From: Niameybacter massiliensis
GTDB lineage: Bacteria; Bacillota; Clostridia; Lachnospirales; Cellulosilyticaceae
DNA: 64,000 bases
Assembly: GCF_001282685.1 (NCBI RefSeq)
Contig: NZ_LN875035.1
Location: forward strand, 3,166,411-3,230,410
Reading direction: 5' to 3'
Made by a program: the position numbers and the translations under genes. The notes below the pieces were generated by a model. It was given only the letters and a program-made list of their open reading frames with translations, did no database searches and had not been told where the DNA came from. This document shows, one piece after another, positions 36,354-45,630 of this stretch. Position 1 is the first letter of the stretch. Each line of letters starts with the position of its first letter.

Positions 36354-37363
36354 TATTTTTGAATCTCCTTCATGCCATCTGATAATTTATTAATACATGC
36401 TGAAAATGAAATATACTCTGGACAGATATCGTCACAACGTCCACAACCTACGCACATATGATGACCAAAGCGTTTTTTGTAGTCATGTACTTTGTGTAAT
36501 ACTTTAAAGCGCATACGTTGTCCTTTATCCCCTCTAAAGCTATGTCCGCCTGCCATCTCTGTAAATCCATCAACTTGACAAGATGCCCACACACGGCGAC
36601 GTTCGCCTGCTTTTTTGCCATCTGAACCTTCATAAAATACGTCTTGCATCGTAAAGCATGTACATGTTGGACATACAAAGTTACAGCGTCCACATGCAAT
36701 ACAACGTTCGTTATATTCATTCCACATTGTACTATCCATAATATCTGATGAAAGATTCTCTGGAATATTTACTTTTGTTTGATTCTCTGTTACATAGTCT
36801 GGTTTTACACTTACTTCTTCTACTTCTTCAAGTCGTGCTAGAAGTGCCTCAAAGTTTCCATCAATGAAAGCTTGATCCCCTTCTACCTTGATATAAGCAT
36901 CATAATTTGTAGTAATATTTGTACCCATATCTACGCAAAAACAACTATCAAATGAGCTTGTACATCCCATTAAAATAAATTTTGTTTTTTCTCTAATTCT
37001 TTTATAGTAAGCATCTTCAAAACCATTTCTAAGATAGATGTCGTCCATACGTTTTACAGCGTGTAAGTCACAACTACGTAAAAAGATAATGGCACCTTTT
37101 TTAGGTGCGTCTGATTCTTTGATCTCTTCTTCTGTAAAATAAAAGAGTGTCTCTGAAATAGGTGTTAACACTTCTTTATAAGAGAACTCTGACTTGTGTT
37201 CAAAATTAATTTCTCCTAAAGACTCTACTGTCCCATATCTTACACGATCAGTATCAGAATAAGTACCTTCTCCTAAAAAAGTCTTTGGTGCATAAATGCT
37301 GTATTCTTTTGATAGTTCTCTTAAAATGCTATCTAAGTGTGCTGTACTTGTTTTATATCCCAT
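36353..37363 (-). CDS. asrA: Anaerobic sulfite reductase subunit A
   Basis: A 336-residue iron-sulfur electron-transfer subunit. Two C-terminal ferredoxin motifs (CIACGRCNFVCPTCTCF and CVGCGRCDDICPEY) are preceded by a domain with GCTSSFDSCFC, of the AsrA/HydB-like type. It is the first gene of the operon. Upstream lies a Crp-like box at 37454-37469 in the divergent region shared with the Crp/Fnr regulator. Confidence 0.95.
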   Translation of the reverse strand: MGYKTSTAHLDSILRELSKEYSIYAPKTFLGEGTYSDTDRVRYGTVESLGEINFEHKSEFSYKEVLTPISETLFYFTEEEIKESDAPKKGAIIFLRSCDLHAVKRMDDIYLRNGFEDAYYKRIREKTKFILMGCTSSFDSCFCVDMGTNITTNYDAYIKVEGDQAFIDGNFEALLARLEEVEEVSVKPDYVTENQTKVNIPENLSSDIMDSTMWNEYNERCIACGRCNFVCPTCTCFTMQDVFYEGSDGKKAGERRRVWASCQVDGFTEMAGGHSFRGDKGQRMRFKVLHKVHDYKKRFGHHMCVGCGRCDDICPEYISFSACINKLSDGMKEIQK

Positions 37364-37453
37364 TTTTTACACTCCATTCTTTTATTTTCCATACTCGTTA
37401 ATTCGTTAACACGATTTGCTGTTGCTAGTATATTAGATATCCAAATAAAAGAC

Positions 37454-37469
37454 TGTGATGTTTATCACG
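37454..37469. promoter_or_regulatory. Crp/Fnr-type operator between asrA and the regulator
   Basis: TGTGATGTTTATCACG, a nearly perfect match to the TGTGA-N6-TCACA Crp consensus. It lies about 90 bp from asrA and 98 bp from the regulator start. A very similar box precedes the molybdenum operon (51681-51696). Confidence 0.75.
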
Positions 37470-37566
37470 TTTAACCTTACTTTTTGTTTACCATTTTATT
37501 TTTCTTGATTTATACATATAATAGGGATAGAAAATATATAAAATAAAATATAAAAGGGAATAATTT

Positions 37567-38259
37567 ATGGCACCTATTACAAATGATATATTAGAACAAC
37601 TCAGTTTATTTGAAGGACTCCACCCCTCCACTTATGCCCATTTAACACGTATCGGGAGAGTGGAGTCTTATAAAAGTGGCGCACATCTTTTCTTAGAAAA
37701 AGATCTACTCCATTGTTTTTACATTGTATTATCAGGTACAGTCTCTATGTATAAAACAAACTCTAATGGACAACTTAAGACAATTTTTATATTTGGCAAA
37801 GATACCTTACTTAATGAAACTATTTTTGATAATATGCCTGTATCCATTAGCTGTAAAGTTCATGACGACTGTACAGTCCTTGCTTTTTATCGCTCGGACC
37901 TGCTTCCTCTATTTCAGCAAGACTTTAGACTTACTGAGAACTTTGTCAATCATTTAAGCAAGCGTATCAGACGTCTTTATAGACAGATGAAAAATTCTAC
38001 TTCTATTATCAAAATGGAAAAGAAGCTTGCTGCTAAACTTTTGAAATTGTCTCAAGATTATGGTACACCACAAGATGATGGCATTATGATTGACTTTCCC
38101 ATTACCATTACTTCCCTTGCTGAATTATTAGGATCTTACCGTGAAACCATTTCACGTGCACTTAAAATTTTGGTGGAAAAAAATCTTATTGTTTACGAAC
38201 ATAAGTATATTTTTGTCCCTGATCCTAATGCCCTTTCTACATTTTTTAAGGCACCGTGA
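37567..38259 (+). CDS. Crp/Fnr-family transcription regulator
   Basis: A 230-residue regulator with an N-terminal cyclic-nucleotide-binding-like domain (about 10-130) and a C-terminal winged helix (LAELLGSYRETISRALKILV). The recognition helix has R-E-x-x-x-R, as in Crp, and also E-x-x-S-R, as in Fnr. This agrees with a TGTGA-type site upstream. It lacks the N-terminal cysteine cluster of Fnr, so it does not look like an Fe-S oxygen sensor. It sits between asrABC and the narABC-like operon and probably regulates both. The effector is unknown. Confidence 0.88.
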   Translation: MAPITNDILEQLSLFEGLHPSTYAHLTRIGRVESYKSGAHLFLEKDLLHCFYIVLSGTVSMYKTNSNGQLKTIFIFGKDTLLNETIFDNMPVSISCKVHDDCTVLAFYRSDLLPLFQQDFRLTENFVNHLSKRIRRLYRQMKNSTSIIKMEKKLAAKLLKLSQDYGTPQDDGIMIDFPITITSLAELLGSYRETISRALKILVEKNLIVYEHKYIFVPDPNALSTFFKAP

Positions 38260-38280
38260 GATTAGTCACGGTGTCTTTTT
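38252..38280 (+). terminator. Terminator of the Crp/Fnr regulator
   Basis: An 8-bp stem (38252-38259 with 38266-38273), then a T-run. The left arm is the final codons of the gene. Confidence 0.85.
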
Positions 38281-38330
38281 TAATAAGCTAGTATACTTAT
38301 GTTAATTAATTATCAAAAGGGAGGTTCTCC

Positions 38331-40403
38331 ATGAAAAAAGTACAATCTACTTGTAATGTATGTTCCTTAGCTTGTAATCTTGATTTCTATGTAGAGAATG
38401 AACAGATCGTAAAAGTGTTACCTACCAAAACTTATCCTGTTAATAAGGGATTCTCTTGTATTAAAGGTATCTCACTGGATAAACAAAATACTAAATTTAA
38501 ACCTTCACCTTTCCCAAAAATTCGTGATGCACAAGGTGAACTCCAAGAAGTTTCTTGGGATGAGGCTTACAAATATGTAGCGGACAAGCTTCTTTCAATT
38601 AAAGAAACTTACGGTGGAGATAGCATTGCTGCTATTAGTACTGGTCAATTACCTCTAGAAGAAATGGCTCTCTTCTCTCACGTTATGCGTAACTTTTTAA
38701 GAGGTCATGTTGATGGAAATACAAGACTTTGTATGGCAACTTCTGTTGTTGCACACAAACAAAGCTTTGGATTTGATGCACCACCTTATACATTAAATGA
38801 TTTCGAGTTATCCGATACCATTTTCTTAATTGGAGCAAACCCTATTGTGACACATCCTATTATTTGGGATCGTATTCGTCGCAATCCAAACAAAAAAGTT
38901 ATCGTTATCGACCCTCGTCGTTCTGAAACAGCTCAAAAATCTGATTACTTCTATCCTATAAATGGTAAATCAGATATTTACCTTTTCTATGGTCTTGCAA
39001 ATATTCTTATTGAAAAAGATTATCTTGACCATGACTACATTGAAGCACACACTGAAAACTTTGATGGTTTCAAAGCACTTGTAAGTAAATACACACCTGA
39101 TGTAGTAGCTGAACAAACTGGTCTTAGTGTAGATGCTTTATATGAAATGGCTGAACTTATTCATACAGGTAAAAATGTATCTCTTTGGTGGACAATGGGT
39201 GTTAACCAAGGTTATGAAGCTGTAAGAACAGCTCAAGCTATTATCAATATCGCACTTATGACAGGTAATATCGGTCGTCCTGGTACTGGCGCAAACTCTA
39301 TTACAGGACAATGTAACGCTATGGGATCACGTGTATTTAGTAATACTGCCGGACTCTATGGCGGTGGTGATTATGATAATGCTGTAAGACGTGAAGCTGT
39401 ATGCAATGCCCTTCAGATTACAGATGAACAACTTATCAATAAACCAACCCTTCCTTACAATGCAATTATCGAAAAAATTCATAGTGGTGAAATTAAAGCA
39501 CTTTGGGTTGTATCTACAAATCCTCGTCACTCTTGGACTAACAACGCAACATTTGCAGAAGCTATCAAAAAACTTGACCTCTTTATTGTTCAAGATATTT
39601 ATGACGATACACATACTTCTAAAGATGCTGGTGTATTCTTCCCTGTAGTTTCTGGACTTAAGAAAGTTGGGACTTATATCAATACGGAAAGACGTCTTTC
39701 TGCAATGCGCCCTGTCTTAGCAAAAGAAGATAATGAAAAAACAGACTTTGAAGTATTCTACGAAGTAGGTCAAGCCCTTGGTATGGGATCATTACTTGAC
39801 TTATGGAAAACACCACAAGATACTTTTGAGCTTATGAAAAAGTGTTCTAAAGGTATGCCATGTGATATTACTGGTGTAACTTATGAAGCACTTGATGGAA
39901 CACATGGTATTCAATGGCCATTTAGAGAAGGAGATGTCTTAACTAATGATGAACGTCGCCTCTTTGAAGATGGAAATTACTATACACCTTCTAAAAAAGC
40001 TAAATTTGTATTTGATGAAATTATGGAAAACCCATTACCTACAACTACTGAATTCCCTTACATCTTAAATACAGGTCGTGATACTGTAGGTCAATGGCAT
40101 ACTCAAGTACGTTCTAGAGAAATTGGTGTAGCTTCAAAAACTTATGCTGATCAAGCTTATATCTATATTCATCCTACTCTTGCAAAAGAAAAAGGTATTG
40201 AACAAAATGAAATCTTTGAAGTCTCATCAATCAACGGTCAAAGTGCTCGTTTTGCTGCTAGAATCACAGAAAATGTATCTGAGAATCAATTGTATGCACC
40301 TATGCATTACATTGAAACCAACAAACTTACACCTTCTCTTTATGATCCATTTTCAAAAGAGCCATCATACAAAACAACACCAATCAACATTTATAAAATA
40401 TAG
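38331..40403 (+). CDS. narA: Molybdopterin oxidoreductase, nitrate reductase catalytic subunit type
   Basis: A 690-residue Mo-bis-MGD enzyme of the DMSO reductase family. The N-terminal [4Fe-4S] motif is Cys8, Cys11, Cys15 and Cys43. The Mo ligand is probably Cys134 in RLCMATSVVAHKQSFG, which resembles the NapA/NasA-type CMASAV motif and argues against a Ser (DMSO) or Asp (NarG) ligand. The downstream ferredoxin and FAD subunits and nearby Moco genes match the Clostridium perfringens NarABC arrangement. Formate dehydrogenase-like function is the main alternative. GGGAGG precedes the start. Confidence 0.82.
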   Translation: MKKVQSTCNVCSLACNLDFYVENEQIVKVLPTKTYPVNKGFSCIKGISLDKQNTKFKPSPFPKIRDAQGELQEVSWDEAYKYVADKLLSIKETYGGDSIAAISTGQLPLEEMALFSHVMRNFLRGHVDGNTRLCMATSVVAHKQSFGFDAPPYTLNDFELSDTIFLIGANPIVTHPIIWDRIRRNPNKKVIVIDPRRSETAQKSDYFYPINGKSDIYLFYGLANILIEKDYLDHDYIEAHTENFDGFKALVSKYTPDVVAEQTGLSVDALYEMAELIHTGKNVSLWWTMGVNQGYEAVRTAQAIINIALMTGNIGRPGTGANSITGQCNAMGSRVFSNTAGLYGGGDYDNAVRREAVCNALQITDEQLINKPTLPYNAIIEKIHSGEIKALWVVSTNPRHSWTNNATFAEAIKKLDLFIVQDIYDDTHTSKDAGVFFPVVSGLKKVGTYINTERRLSAMRPVLAKEDNEKTDFEVFYEVGQALGMGSLLDLWKTPQDTFELMKKCSKGMPCDITGVTYEALDGTHGIQWPFREGDVLTNDERRLFEDGNYYTPSKKAKFVFDEIMENPLPTTTEFPYILNTGRDTVGQWHTQVRSREIGVASKTYADQAYIYIHPTLAKEKGIEQNEIFEVSSINGQSARFAARITENVSENQLYAPMHYIETNKLTPSLYDPFSKEPSYKTTPINIYKI

Positions 40404-40415
40404 GAGAATATGCTG

Positions 40416-40820
40416 ATGAAAAGAATTAAAATTGATCGTTCTAAATGCGTAGGCTGCCTTACTTGTGTCACAGCTTGTATGGTTAGTAATGATAGTTTAG
40501 ACCCTCGTAATCGTGTTGTAAGCGATAGTGAAAATAAATATGCACCTATATTTTGTCGTCATTGTGAAGAGCCTGAGTGCGTCTTCACATGTATGACAGG
40601 AGCTATGCGTAAAAACCCTGAGTCTGGCCATGTAGAATATAATAAAGATCAATGTGCAAGTTGTTACATGTGTATTATGGCATGTCCATATGGCGTACTT
40701 AAAAGTGACGCTCTCAAACAAAAAGAAATTATGAAATGTAATATGTGTGAACATCGTGAAAATGGGGCTATGTGTGTTGAAAAATGCCCAATGCATGCTA
40801 TTACATTAGAGGAGGTCTAA
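40416..40820 (+). CDS. narB: Polyferredoxin electron-transfer subunit (NarB-like)
   Basis: A 134-residue iron-sulfur protein with sixteen cysteines in four groups: CVGCLTCVTAC, CRHCEEPECVFTC, CASCYMCIMAC and a C-terminal CNMC...CVEKC. This is enough for four [4Fe-4S] clusters, as in HycB/DmsB-type subunits. It probably carries electrons between the FAD subunit and the molybdoenzyme. ATG 40416 is preferred over 40410 by spacing from AGGAG; both are possible. Its final codons contain the GAGGAGG ribosome site of the next gene. Confidence 0.85.
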   Translation: MKRIKIDRSKCVGCLTCVTACMVSNDSLDPRNRVVSDSENKYAPIFCRHCEEPECVFTCMTGAMRKNPESGHVEYNKDQCASCYMCIMACPYGVLKSDALKQKEIMKCNMCEHRENGAMCVEKCPMHAITLEEV

Positions 40821-40821
40821 A

Positions 40822-42060
40822 ATGAAATATGTTGTAATCGGTGCTTCTGCTGCTGGAATTAGTGGTGCAAAACGCCTTCGTGAACTAGACCCACAAGCTG
40901 AAATAACTCTTATTTCAAAAGATGAACATATTTATTCAAGATGTATTATGCATCACTATATTGAAGGTATTCGTGATCTTAATCGCCTTCAATTTGTACC
41001 TTCTAACTTTATTGCAACCTATAACATTAACTGGATTAAAGGTGAATGTGTCACTCAAGTTGATACTACAGCTCAATCTGTAACAACTGACAAAGGCACA
41101 GTTGTTAACTTTGATAAACTTCTTATTGCTACAGGCTCACATGTATTCTTCCCACCTATCCCTGGTCTAAAAGAAGCTAAAAATGCTATTGGCTTCCATG
41201 ACCTAGATGAGTGTGAAGCCATCATGGAACAAGCAAAAACAGCAAATCATATTGTTGTAATGGGGGCTGGACTTGTTGGTATTGATGCAGTTTCAGGCTT
41301 ACTTCACTACAATAAACCTATTAGTATTGTGGAAATGCGTGACCGTATGCTAGGACTTCAACTTGACCCTGTTGCTGCTTCTACTTATGAAAAAGCCTTT
41401 GATAAAAAAGGTGTAAAACAATTCTATAACTTAGGTGTCAAAGAACTTCACTTAAATGACCAAAATGAGATTACAAGTATCACATTAAGTAATGATGAGG
41501 AACTTCCTTGTGACTTACTCATTGTAGCTTCTGGGGTACGCTCTAATGTAGAATTCTTAGAAGGAAGTGACATTGAAACAGATAGATTTGGCCTTATTAT
41601 CGATGCACTTGGCCAAACTTCTAACCCTAATGTTTATGGTGCTGGAGATGTGACAGGTCGCAATCCAATTTGGCCTGTAGCTGTTAAAGAAGGAATTGTT
41701 GCTGCTAGTAATATGACAGGCCTCGCCAAAGAAATGACTGATTTCTTTGCAAGTAAATCTACTATGAATTTCTTAGATATTCCAACCTTGTCATTAGGCC
41801 TTACCCATCCTGAGAATCCTGATGACTACATCATTGAAACTGAACAAGATGATCAAGGCAACTATAAAAAGATTGTCCATAAAGATGGCAAAATCTACGG
41901 TGCAATCCTACAAGGCAACCTTGACTACTCTGGCGTTTTAACTCAGCTTATTCGTTACCAAATTGATGTATCTAAAGTTAAGAAGCCACTCTTTGAAATA
42001 GACTACTCAGATTTCTTCAATGTTACTGAGAACTTTGAATTCACTTACGAAAACCAATAA
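40822..42060 (+). CDS. narC: FAD/NAD(P)-dependent oxidoreductase (NarC-like)
   Basis: A 412-residue pyridine nucleotide-disulfide oxidoreductase-type flavoprotein. The N-terminal FAD Rossmann motif is VVIGASAAGISGAKRL, the NAD(P) motif is VVMGAGLVGID, and VYGAGDVTG closes the FAD site. It starts one base after the narB stop. In this operon it would feed NAD(P)H electrons to NarB and NarA. A nitrite reductase large subunit is a less likely alternative because there is no siroheme domain. Confidence 0.85.
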   Translation: MKYVVIGASAAGISGAKRLRELDPQAEITLISKDEHIYSRCIMHHYIEGIRDLNRLQFVPSNFIATYNINWIKGECVTQVDTTAQSVTTDKGTVVNFDKLLIATGSHVFFPPIPGLKEAKNAIGFHDLDECEAIMEQAKTANHIVVMGAGLVGIDAVSGLLHYNKPISIVEMRDRMLGLQLDPVAASTYEKAFDKKGVKQFYNLGVKELHLNDQNEITSITLSNDEELPCDLLIVASGVRSNVEFLEGSDIETDRFGLIIDALGQTSNPNVYGAGDVTGRNPIWPVAVKEGIVAASNMTGLAKEMTDFFASKSTMNFLDIPTLSLGLTHPENPDDYIIETEQDDQGNYKKIVHKDGKIYGAILQGNLDYSGVLTQLIRYQIDVSKVKKPLFEIDYSDFFNVTENFEFTYENQ

Positions 42061-42073
42061 TAAGGAGACTGTT

Positions 42074-43036
42074 ATGCCTCAAAAATCACTTAAAAATCAT
42101 ATTTCACTACTTCCTGTAGCTATTTTACCAACTATGGTAGGTGCTGCGACATTATCAAATATGTGGTCACCACTTGGATTTACTTGGATCCGTCACATAA
42201 CAATGTGGGCGTCTGCTCTTGTTTTACTTTGCTACATTGCTAAAATAGCACTTCACTTTGGTACTTTCAAAAAAGAATATATGGCAACTGTACCAGCTAG
42301 TTTATATGCTGGTGGTACAATGATCACAATGATCTTAGGAAACTATATTTTCGAATTCAGCCCTGTAATTGGTAAAGCTCTCTGGGCAATTGGTCTTGGA
42401 TTACACACAATCCATTTACTATTCTTTATCTATAACAATGTTATTAAAAACTTTGATAAAAATACTTTCATTCCAAGTTGGTTTGTAACGTTCAATGGGA
42501 TCATGGTTTCAACAGTTGTCGGTGTTCCAATGAACGAGCCTACAATTGGTAAAATTGTTGTTTATTACGGACTTATTGTATTTGCTATTTTACTTCCTTG
42601 TATGGTTGTAAGACTTATTAAAAATCCTATTACAACAGGTCCACTCTTCATGACAAAAGCAATCATTCTTGCTCCATCTAGCCTTTGTCTTGTAAGCTAC
42701 TTAAACTTTATTACTGAACCAAATGTATTCATCGTATATGCTTTATATGCTATTGTGTTTATATCACTTATTTATGTTATCATCAATTTACCAAAATTCT
42801 TCTCATTCTCTTTCCATCCAGGTTTTGCAGGGCTTACTTTCCCAATGGCTATTGGTATTGTAGCATCTAACAAAATGTCTGCTTTCCTTGTTGGACAAGG
42901 CTACGAAGCTTTCGGTGAAGTAATTAAACAAATTACAGGTTTCCAACTTTATATTACAACTGTCATTATCGGCTTTGTATTATTTAACTTTGTTAGATTA
43001 CTTGTTAATAGCTTTAAAACAAAGGATGCAGCCTAA
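42074..43036 (+). CDS. TDT/SLAC1-TehA family anion channel or transporter
   Basis: A 320-residue membrane protein with about ten hydrophobic segments, of the tellurite-resistance/dicarboxylate (TDT) family that includes TehA, plant SLAC1 and yeast sulfite pump Ssu1. ATG 42074 follows AAGGAGACTG, and the gene is 13 bp after narC, so it is the fourth gene of the operon. In this context the substrate could be nitrate, nitrite, sulfite or formate; the sequence does not decide. A strong terminator follows. Confidence 0.82.
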   Translation: MPQKSLKNHISLLPVAILPTMVGAATLSNMWSPLGFTWIRHITMWASALVLLCYIAKIALHFGTFKKEYMATVPASLYAGGTMITMILGNYIFEFSPVIGKALWAIGLGLHTIHLLFFIYNNVIKNFDKNTFIPSWFVTFNGIMVSTVVGVPMNEPTIGKIVVYYGLIVFAILLPCMVVRLIKNPITTGPLFMTKAIILAPSSLCLVSYLNFITEPNVFIVYALYAIVFISLIYVIINLPKFFSFSFHPGFAGLTFPMAIGIVASNKMSAFLVGQGYEAFGEVIKQITGFQLYITTVIIGFVLFNFVRLLVNSFKTKDAA

Positions 43037-43358
43037 TACATAAACTGTATCAAACAAATAAAATAAAAGGGGGATGCTGTTCTATACAGCTCCCCTTTTT
43101 TATGCCTCTAAACCTATTGCTAAATTCAATTTATCTTATAAAAATACTCAATTTCATCCGCTATAAAATATTTATTCTCTTTCCTTGTTAAATGAACCTA
43201 TAGCAAGTATACTTAAATACACTATGTACAAACCGCTGAAAATGAAAAGCATGCCTTAGCCTTTTGGGGTAGACTAAGACATGCAAACCATTTATAAAGG
43301 ATGAGGGTTACCTTAGTAGTATACCCATTTTATTTTAAAATATAGAAAGGATTTGATT
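43037..43358 (+). other. Intergenic region: terminator and structured mobA leader
   Basis: The nar operon terminator lies at 43066-43101. At 43249-43284 there is a hairpin made of GCATG/CATGC and CTTAG/CTAAG with one mismatch, and at 43305-43326 a second hairpin (GGGTTAC pairing with GTATACCC, one bulge), both just before mobA. I cannot assign them to a known riboswitch. No ORF is supported here. Confidence 0.55.
43066..43101 (+). terminator. nar operon terminator
   Basis: Stem AAAAGGGG with an inner GCTGT/ACAGC, closing to CCCCTTTT and ending in a T6 run. Confidence 0.85.
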
Positions 43359-43949
43359 ATGCAACATTTACCTAATTTAGCAACACTCATCTTAATGGGT
43401 GGCCAAAATAAACGTATGAACGGAGAACATAAAGCTTTTCTTTCATTACACGAAAAGACTTTTTTAGAACATATTATTGAAAACTTAAATCCATATGCAC
43501 CTACCTATTTATCTGTAAACACTCAATCTCTCTATGAACACCTTAATTATCCCCTTATAGAAGATAAGTACAAAGATATTGGTCCTATAGGTGGTATTTA
43601 TACTGCTCTTTCTAGTATTCCTGAAGAATATGTATTTATTACAGCTTGTGACATGCCTTTTGTGAATGGAGAGCTTATCACATTCTTATATAATCAACTT
43701 GACTTAGACACCTCTTGTGTCGTTATGAGTGATAAAGATGGCCGTTTTTATCCTTTAGGTGGTATCTATCACAAAAGTATGCTCCCTCTTATAGAAGCTC
43801 AAATTGCTGAAGGTAACTATCGTTTAGGTGCATTATTAAAACGTACCCATGCCAAAATCATTCCACTTAGCCAAGCCCCATTTGAAGAAAAACTCCTCTG
43901 GAATATTAATACACCAGAAGAGTATAAAAGTTTATTGCAAGAAAAGTAA
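43359..43949 (+). CDS. mobA: Molybdenum cofactor guanylyltransferase
   Basis: A 196-residue nucleotidyltransferase that adds GMP to molybdopterin to make the bis-MGD cofactor needed by enzymes such as NarA. The N-terminal LILMGGQNKRMNGEHKAFL is a variant of the LAGGxSxRMGxxK signature, and TACDMPFV holds the Mg-binding Asp. The ATG at 43359 follows AAAGGA. The gene converges with and overlaps modC by 18 bp, with no terminator visible between them. Confidence 0.9.
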   Translation: MQHLPNLATLILMGGQNKRMNGEHKAFLSLHEKTFLEHIIENLNPYAPTYLSVNTQSLYEHLNYPLIEDKYKDIGPIGGIYTALSSIPEEYVFITACDMPFVNGELITFLYNQLDLDTSCVVMSDKDGRFYPLGGIYHKSMLPLIEAQIAEGNYRLGALLKRTHAKIIPLSQAPFEEKLLWNINTPEEYKSLLQEK

Positions 43950-44969
43950 TTTAGTTTGATCGATTAATACTTTAACCTTACCTGATTTTATGATAGATTC
44001 TACTTCTTGATATTCTCTTTTGCTACATGTATAAATCAACTTAGAATCTTTAAGATGAAGTATAACCTCTACCTGTTCAGGCATAATGACTTGTTCTCCT
44101 ACTTGTGCAAGTAGACCTTCTTTATTATCAGTAGAGACTAGCTTTAAATCTGACTGACGTATACCAGCCCATTTTGCTTCCTCTACATTTTTATTTAATT
44201 CAAGATCCCAAGGCTCTACAATAGCATAGCTATCTGATACTTTATAAAGGGGTGCCACATTACGGCACCCTGTAAGCCTTGCTCCTGCTACTGAATGACA
44301 CTTATCAAATATATCTTCCTTATTATCATACTCTACAATACATCCATCTGACATAATGGCAATTTGGTCACAATACTTGTAGATCTCCTGCCTATTATGT
44401 GATATGTAAAGTACACTTCCCTTAAACATTTCTAATGCACGCTTAAAGTCTTCTGCTATGGTCCACTGCAAGTGGCTATCTAAAGCTGAAAAGGGTTCAT
44501 CTAGCATCAATAAATCTGGTTCTTGAGCGAGTATCCTGGCCAGGCCTACTCTTTGCTTTTGCCCACCTGATAACTTATTAGGTTTTTTATGGCCTAATGT
44601 CTCTAGTTCTAGCATTTTAAGCAGCTCGTTAATCTTCTCTTTTTTACCTTCTTTAGGGCCTTTCATGCCAATAGCAATGTTATCATATACACTCATATGG
44701 TTAAACAATGCATAGCTTTGGAACATAAGCCCAATGTTTCTTTCACGAGGCTTAAGGTTAATCTTCCGATTTGAGTCAAATAGAACTTTATCATTTAAGA
44801 TAATTGTTCCATTATCTGGTGTTACAATACCTGCTATCATTTTAAGTGTCATCGTCTTTCCAGAACCTGAATAACCTAAAATGCCCGTTATACCATCCTC
44901 AATTTCTAAATCCACTTTAAGCAAAAAACTTTCTAACTTCTTTTCAACATGCATCTTTAGACTCATCAT
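43932..44969 (-). CDS. modC: Molybdate ABC transporter ATP-binding protein
   Basis: A 345-residue ATPase of the molybdate importer. Walker A is GYSGSGKT, the ABC signature is LSGGQKQRVGLARIL, and Walker B is LLMLDEPFSALD. A C-terminal TOBE/Mop-like domain (about 225-345) is expected to bind oxyanion. Two adjacent ATGs are possible (44969 or 44966); the first abuts the modB stop codon. It is the last gene of the leftward operon and overlaps convergent mobA. Confidence 0.93.
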   Translation of the reverse strand: MMSLKMHVEKKLESFLLKVDLEIEDGITGILGYSGSGKTMTLKMIAGIVTPDNGTIILNDKVLFDSNRKINLKPRERNIGLMFQSYALFNHMSVYDNIAIGMKGPKEGKKEKINELLKMLELETLGHKKPNKLSGGQKQRVGLARILAQEPDLLMLDEPFSALDSHLQWTIAEDFKRALEMFKGSVLYISHNRQEIYKYCDQIAIMSDGCIVEYDNKEDIFDKCHSVAGARLTGCRNVAPLYKVSDSYAIVEPWDLELNKNVEEAKWAGIRQSDLKLVSTDNKEGLLAQVGEQVIMPEQVEVILHLKDSKLIYTCSKREYQEVESIIKSGKVKVLIDQTKLLFLQ

Positions 44970-45626
44970 TTAGTTCCTCCTGTTGTAACGGTTCATTAAA
45001 CTTAGCATCACGCAAGAAATTACTGTTATAATAACCGTCCAAAATGCTGCTAATTCAATTTTCCCATTAGAGGTTGCAAAATAGATAGCAAGAGGTATGG
45101 TCTGAGTCACTTTAGGAATATTACCTGCTACCATTAAAGTAGCTCCAAATTCACCTAATGCCCTTGCAAAAGCTAAGATTAACCCAGACATAATTCCTGG
45201 GAAAGCTTCTGGGATTAAAATCTTAATAAATATTTTAAATTCGGATAACCCCAATGTTCTAGCTGCCCAAATAATCTCTTCATCAACTTGCTCAAATGCA
45301 CCTTTAGTTGCTCGGTACATGAGAGGAAAGGACACAACAACTGCTGCAAGTACCGCTGCTGTTGGTGTAAAAATAATATTAATATTCAGCTTCCCTAGTA
45401 AACTGCCTAGCCAACTATTTTTACCACATATCACTAGAAGGATAAATCCTATAACTGTTGGAGGAAGTACTAAGGGCAGTGTAAAAATAACATCTGCAAT
45501 CCAACGCCATCTTCCCTTTATATCTAACGTTAACCTTGCAATGATAATTCCAAGTACAAAAACAATCAAAATCGCAGTAAAAGAAATTTTGAGTGATAGA
45601 ATTAATGGACTTATTTCTATCCCCAT
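44970..45626 (-). CDS. modB: Molybdate ABC transporter permease
   Basis: A 218-residue permease with about five to six membrane segments. The EAA loop, where the ATPase docks, appears as EIIWAARTLGLSEFKIFIKI followed by LARALGEFGATLMVAG, which is characteristic of ModB. The ATG at 45626 is taken; it is 4 bp after the modA stop. The ribosome site is weak, so translation is probably coupled. Confidence 0.93.
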   Translation of the reverse strand: MGIEISPLILSLKISFTAILIVFVLGIIIARLTLDIKGRWRWIADVIFTLPLVLPPTVIGFILLVICGKNSWLGSLLGKLNINIIFTPTAAVLAAVVVSFPLMYRATKGAFEQVDEEIIWAARTLGLSEFKIFIKILIPEAFPGIMSGLILAFARALGEFGATLMVAGNIPKVTQTIPLAIYFATSNGKIELAAFWTVIITVISCVMLSLMNRYNRRN

Positions 45627-45630
45627 TATA

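Noticed and set aside
38282-38330. Possible Fnr box (TTAAT...ATCAA) before narA.
   Set aside because: The spacing is one base off and the left half is weak; it is not like the two boxes that do match.
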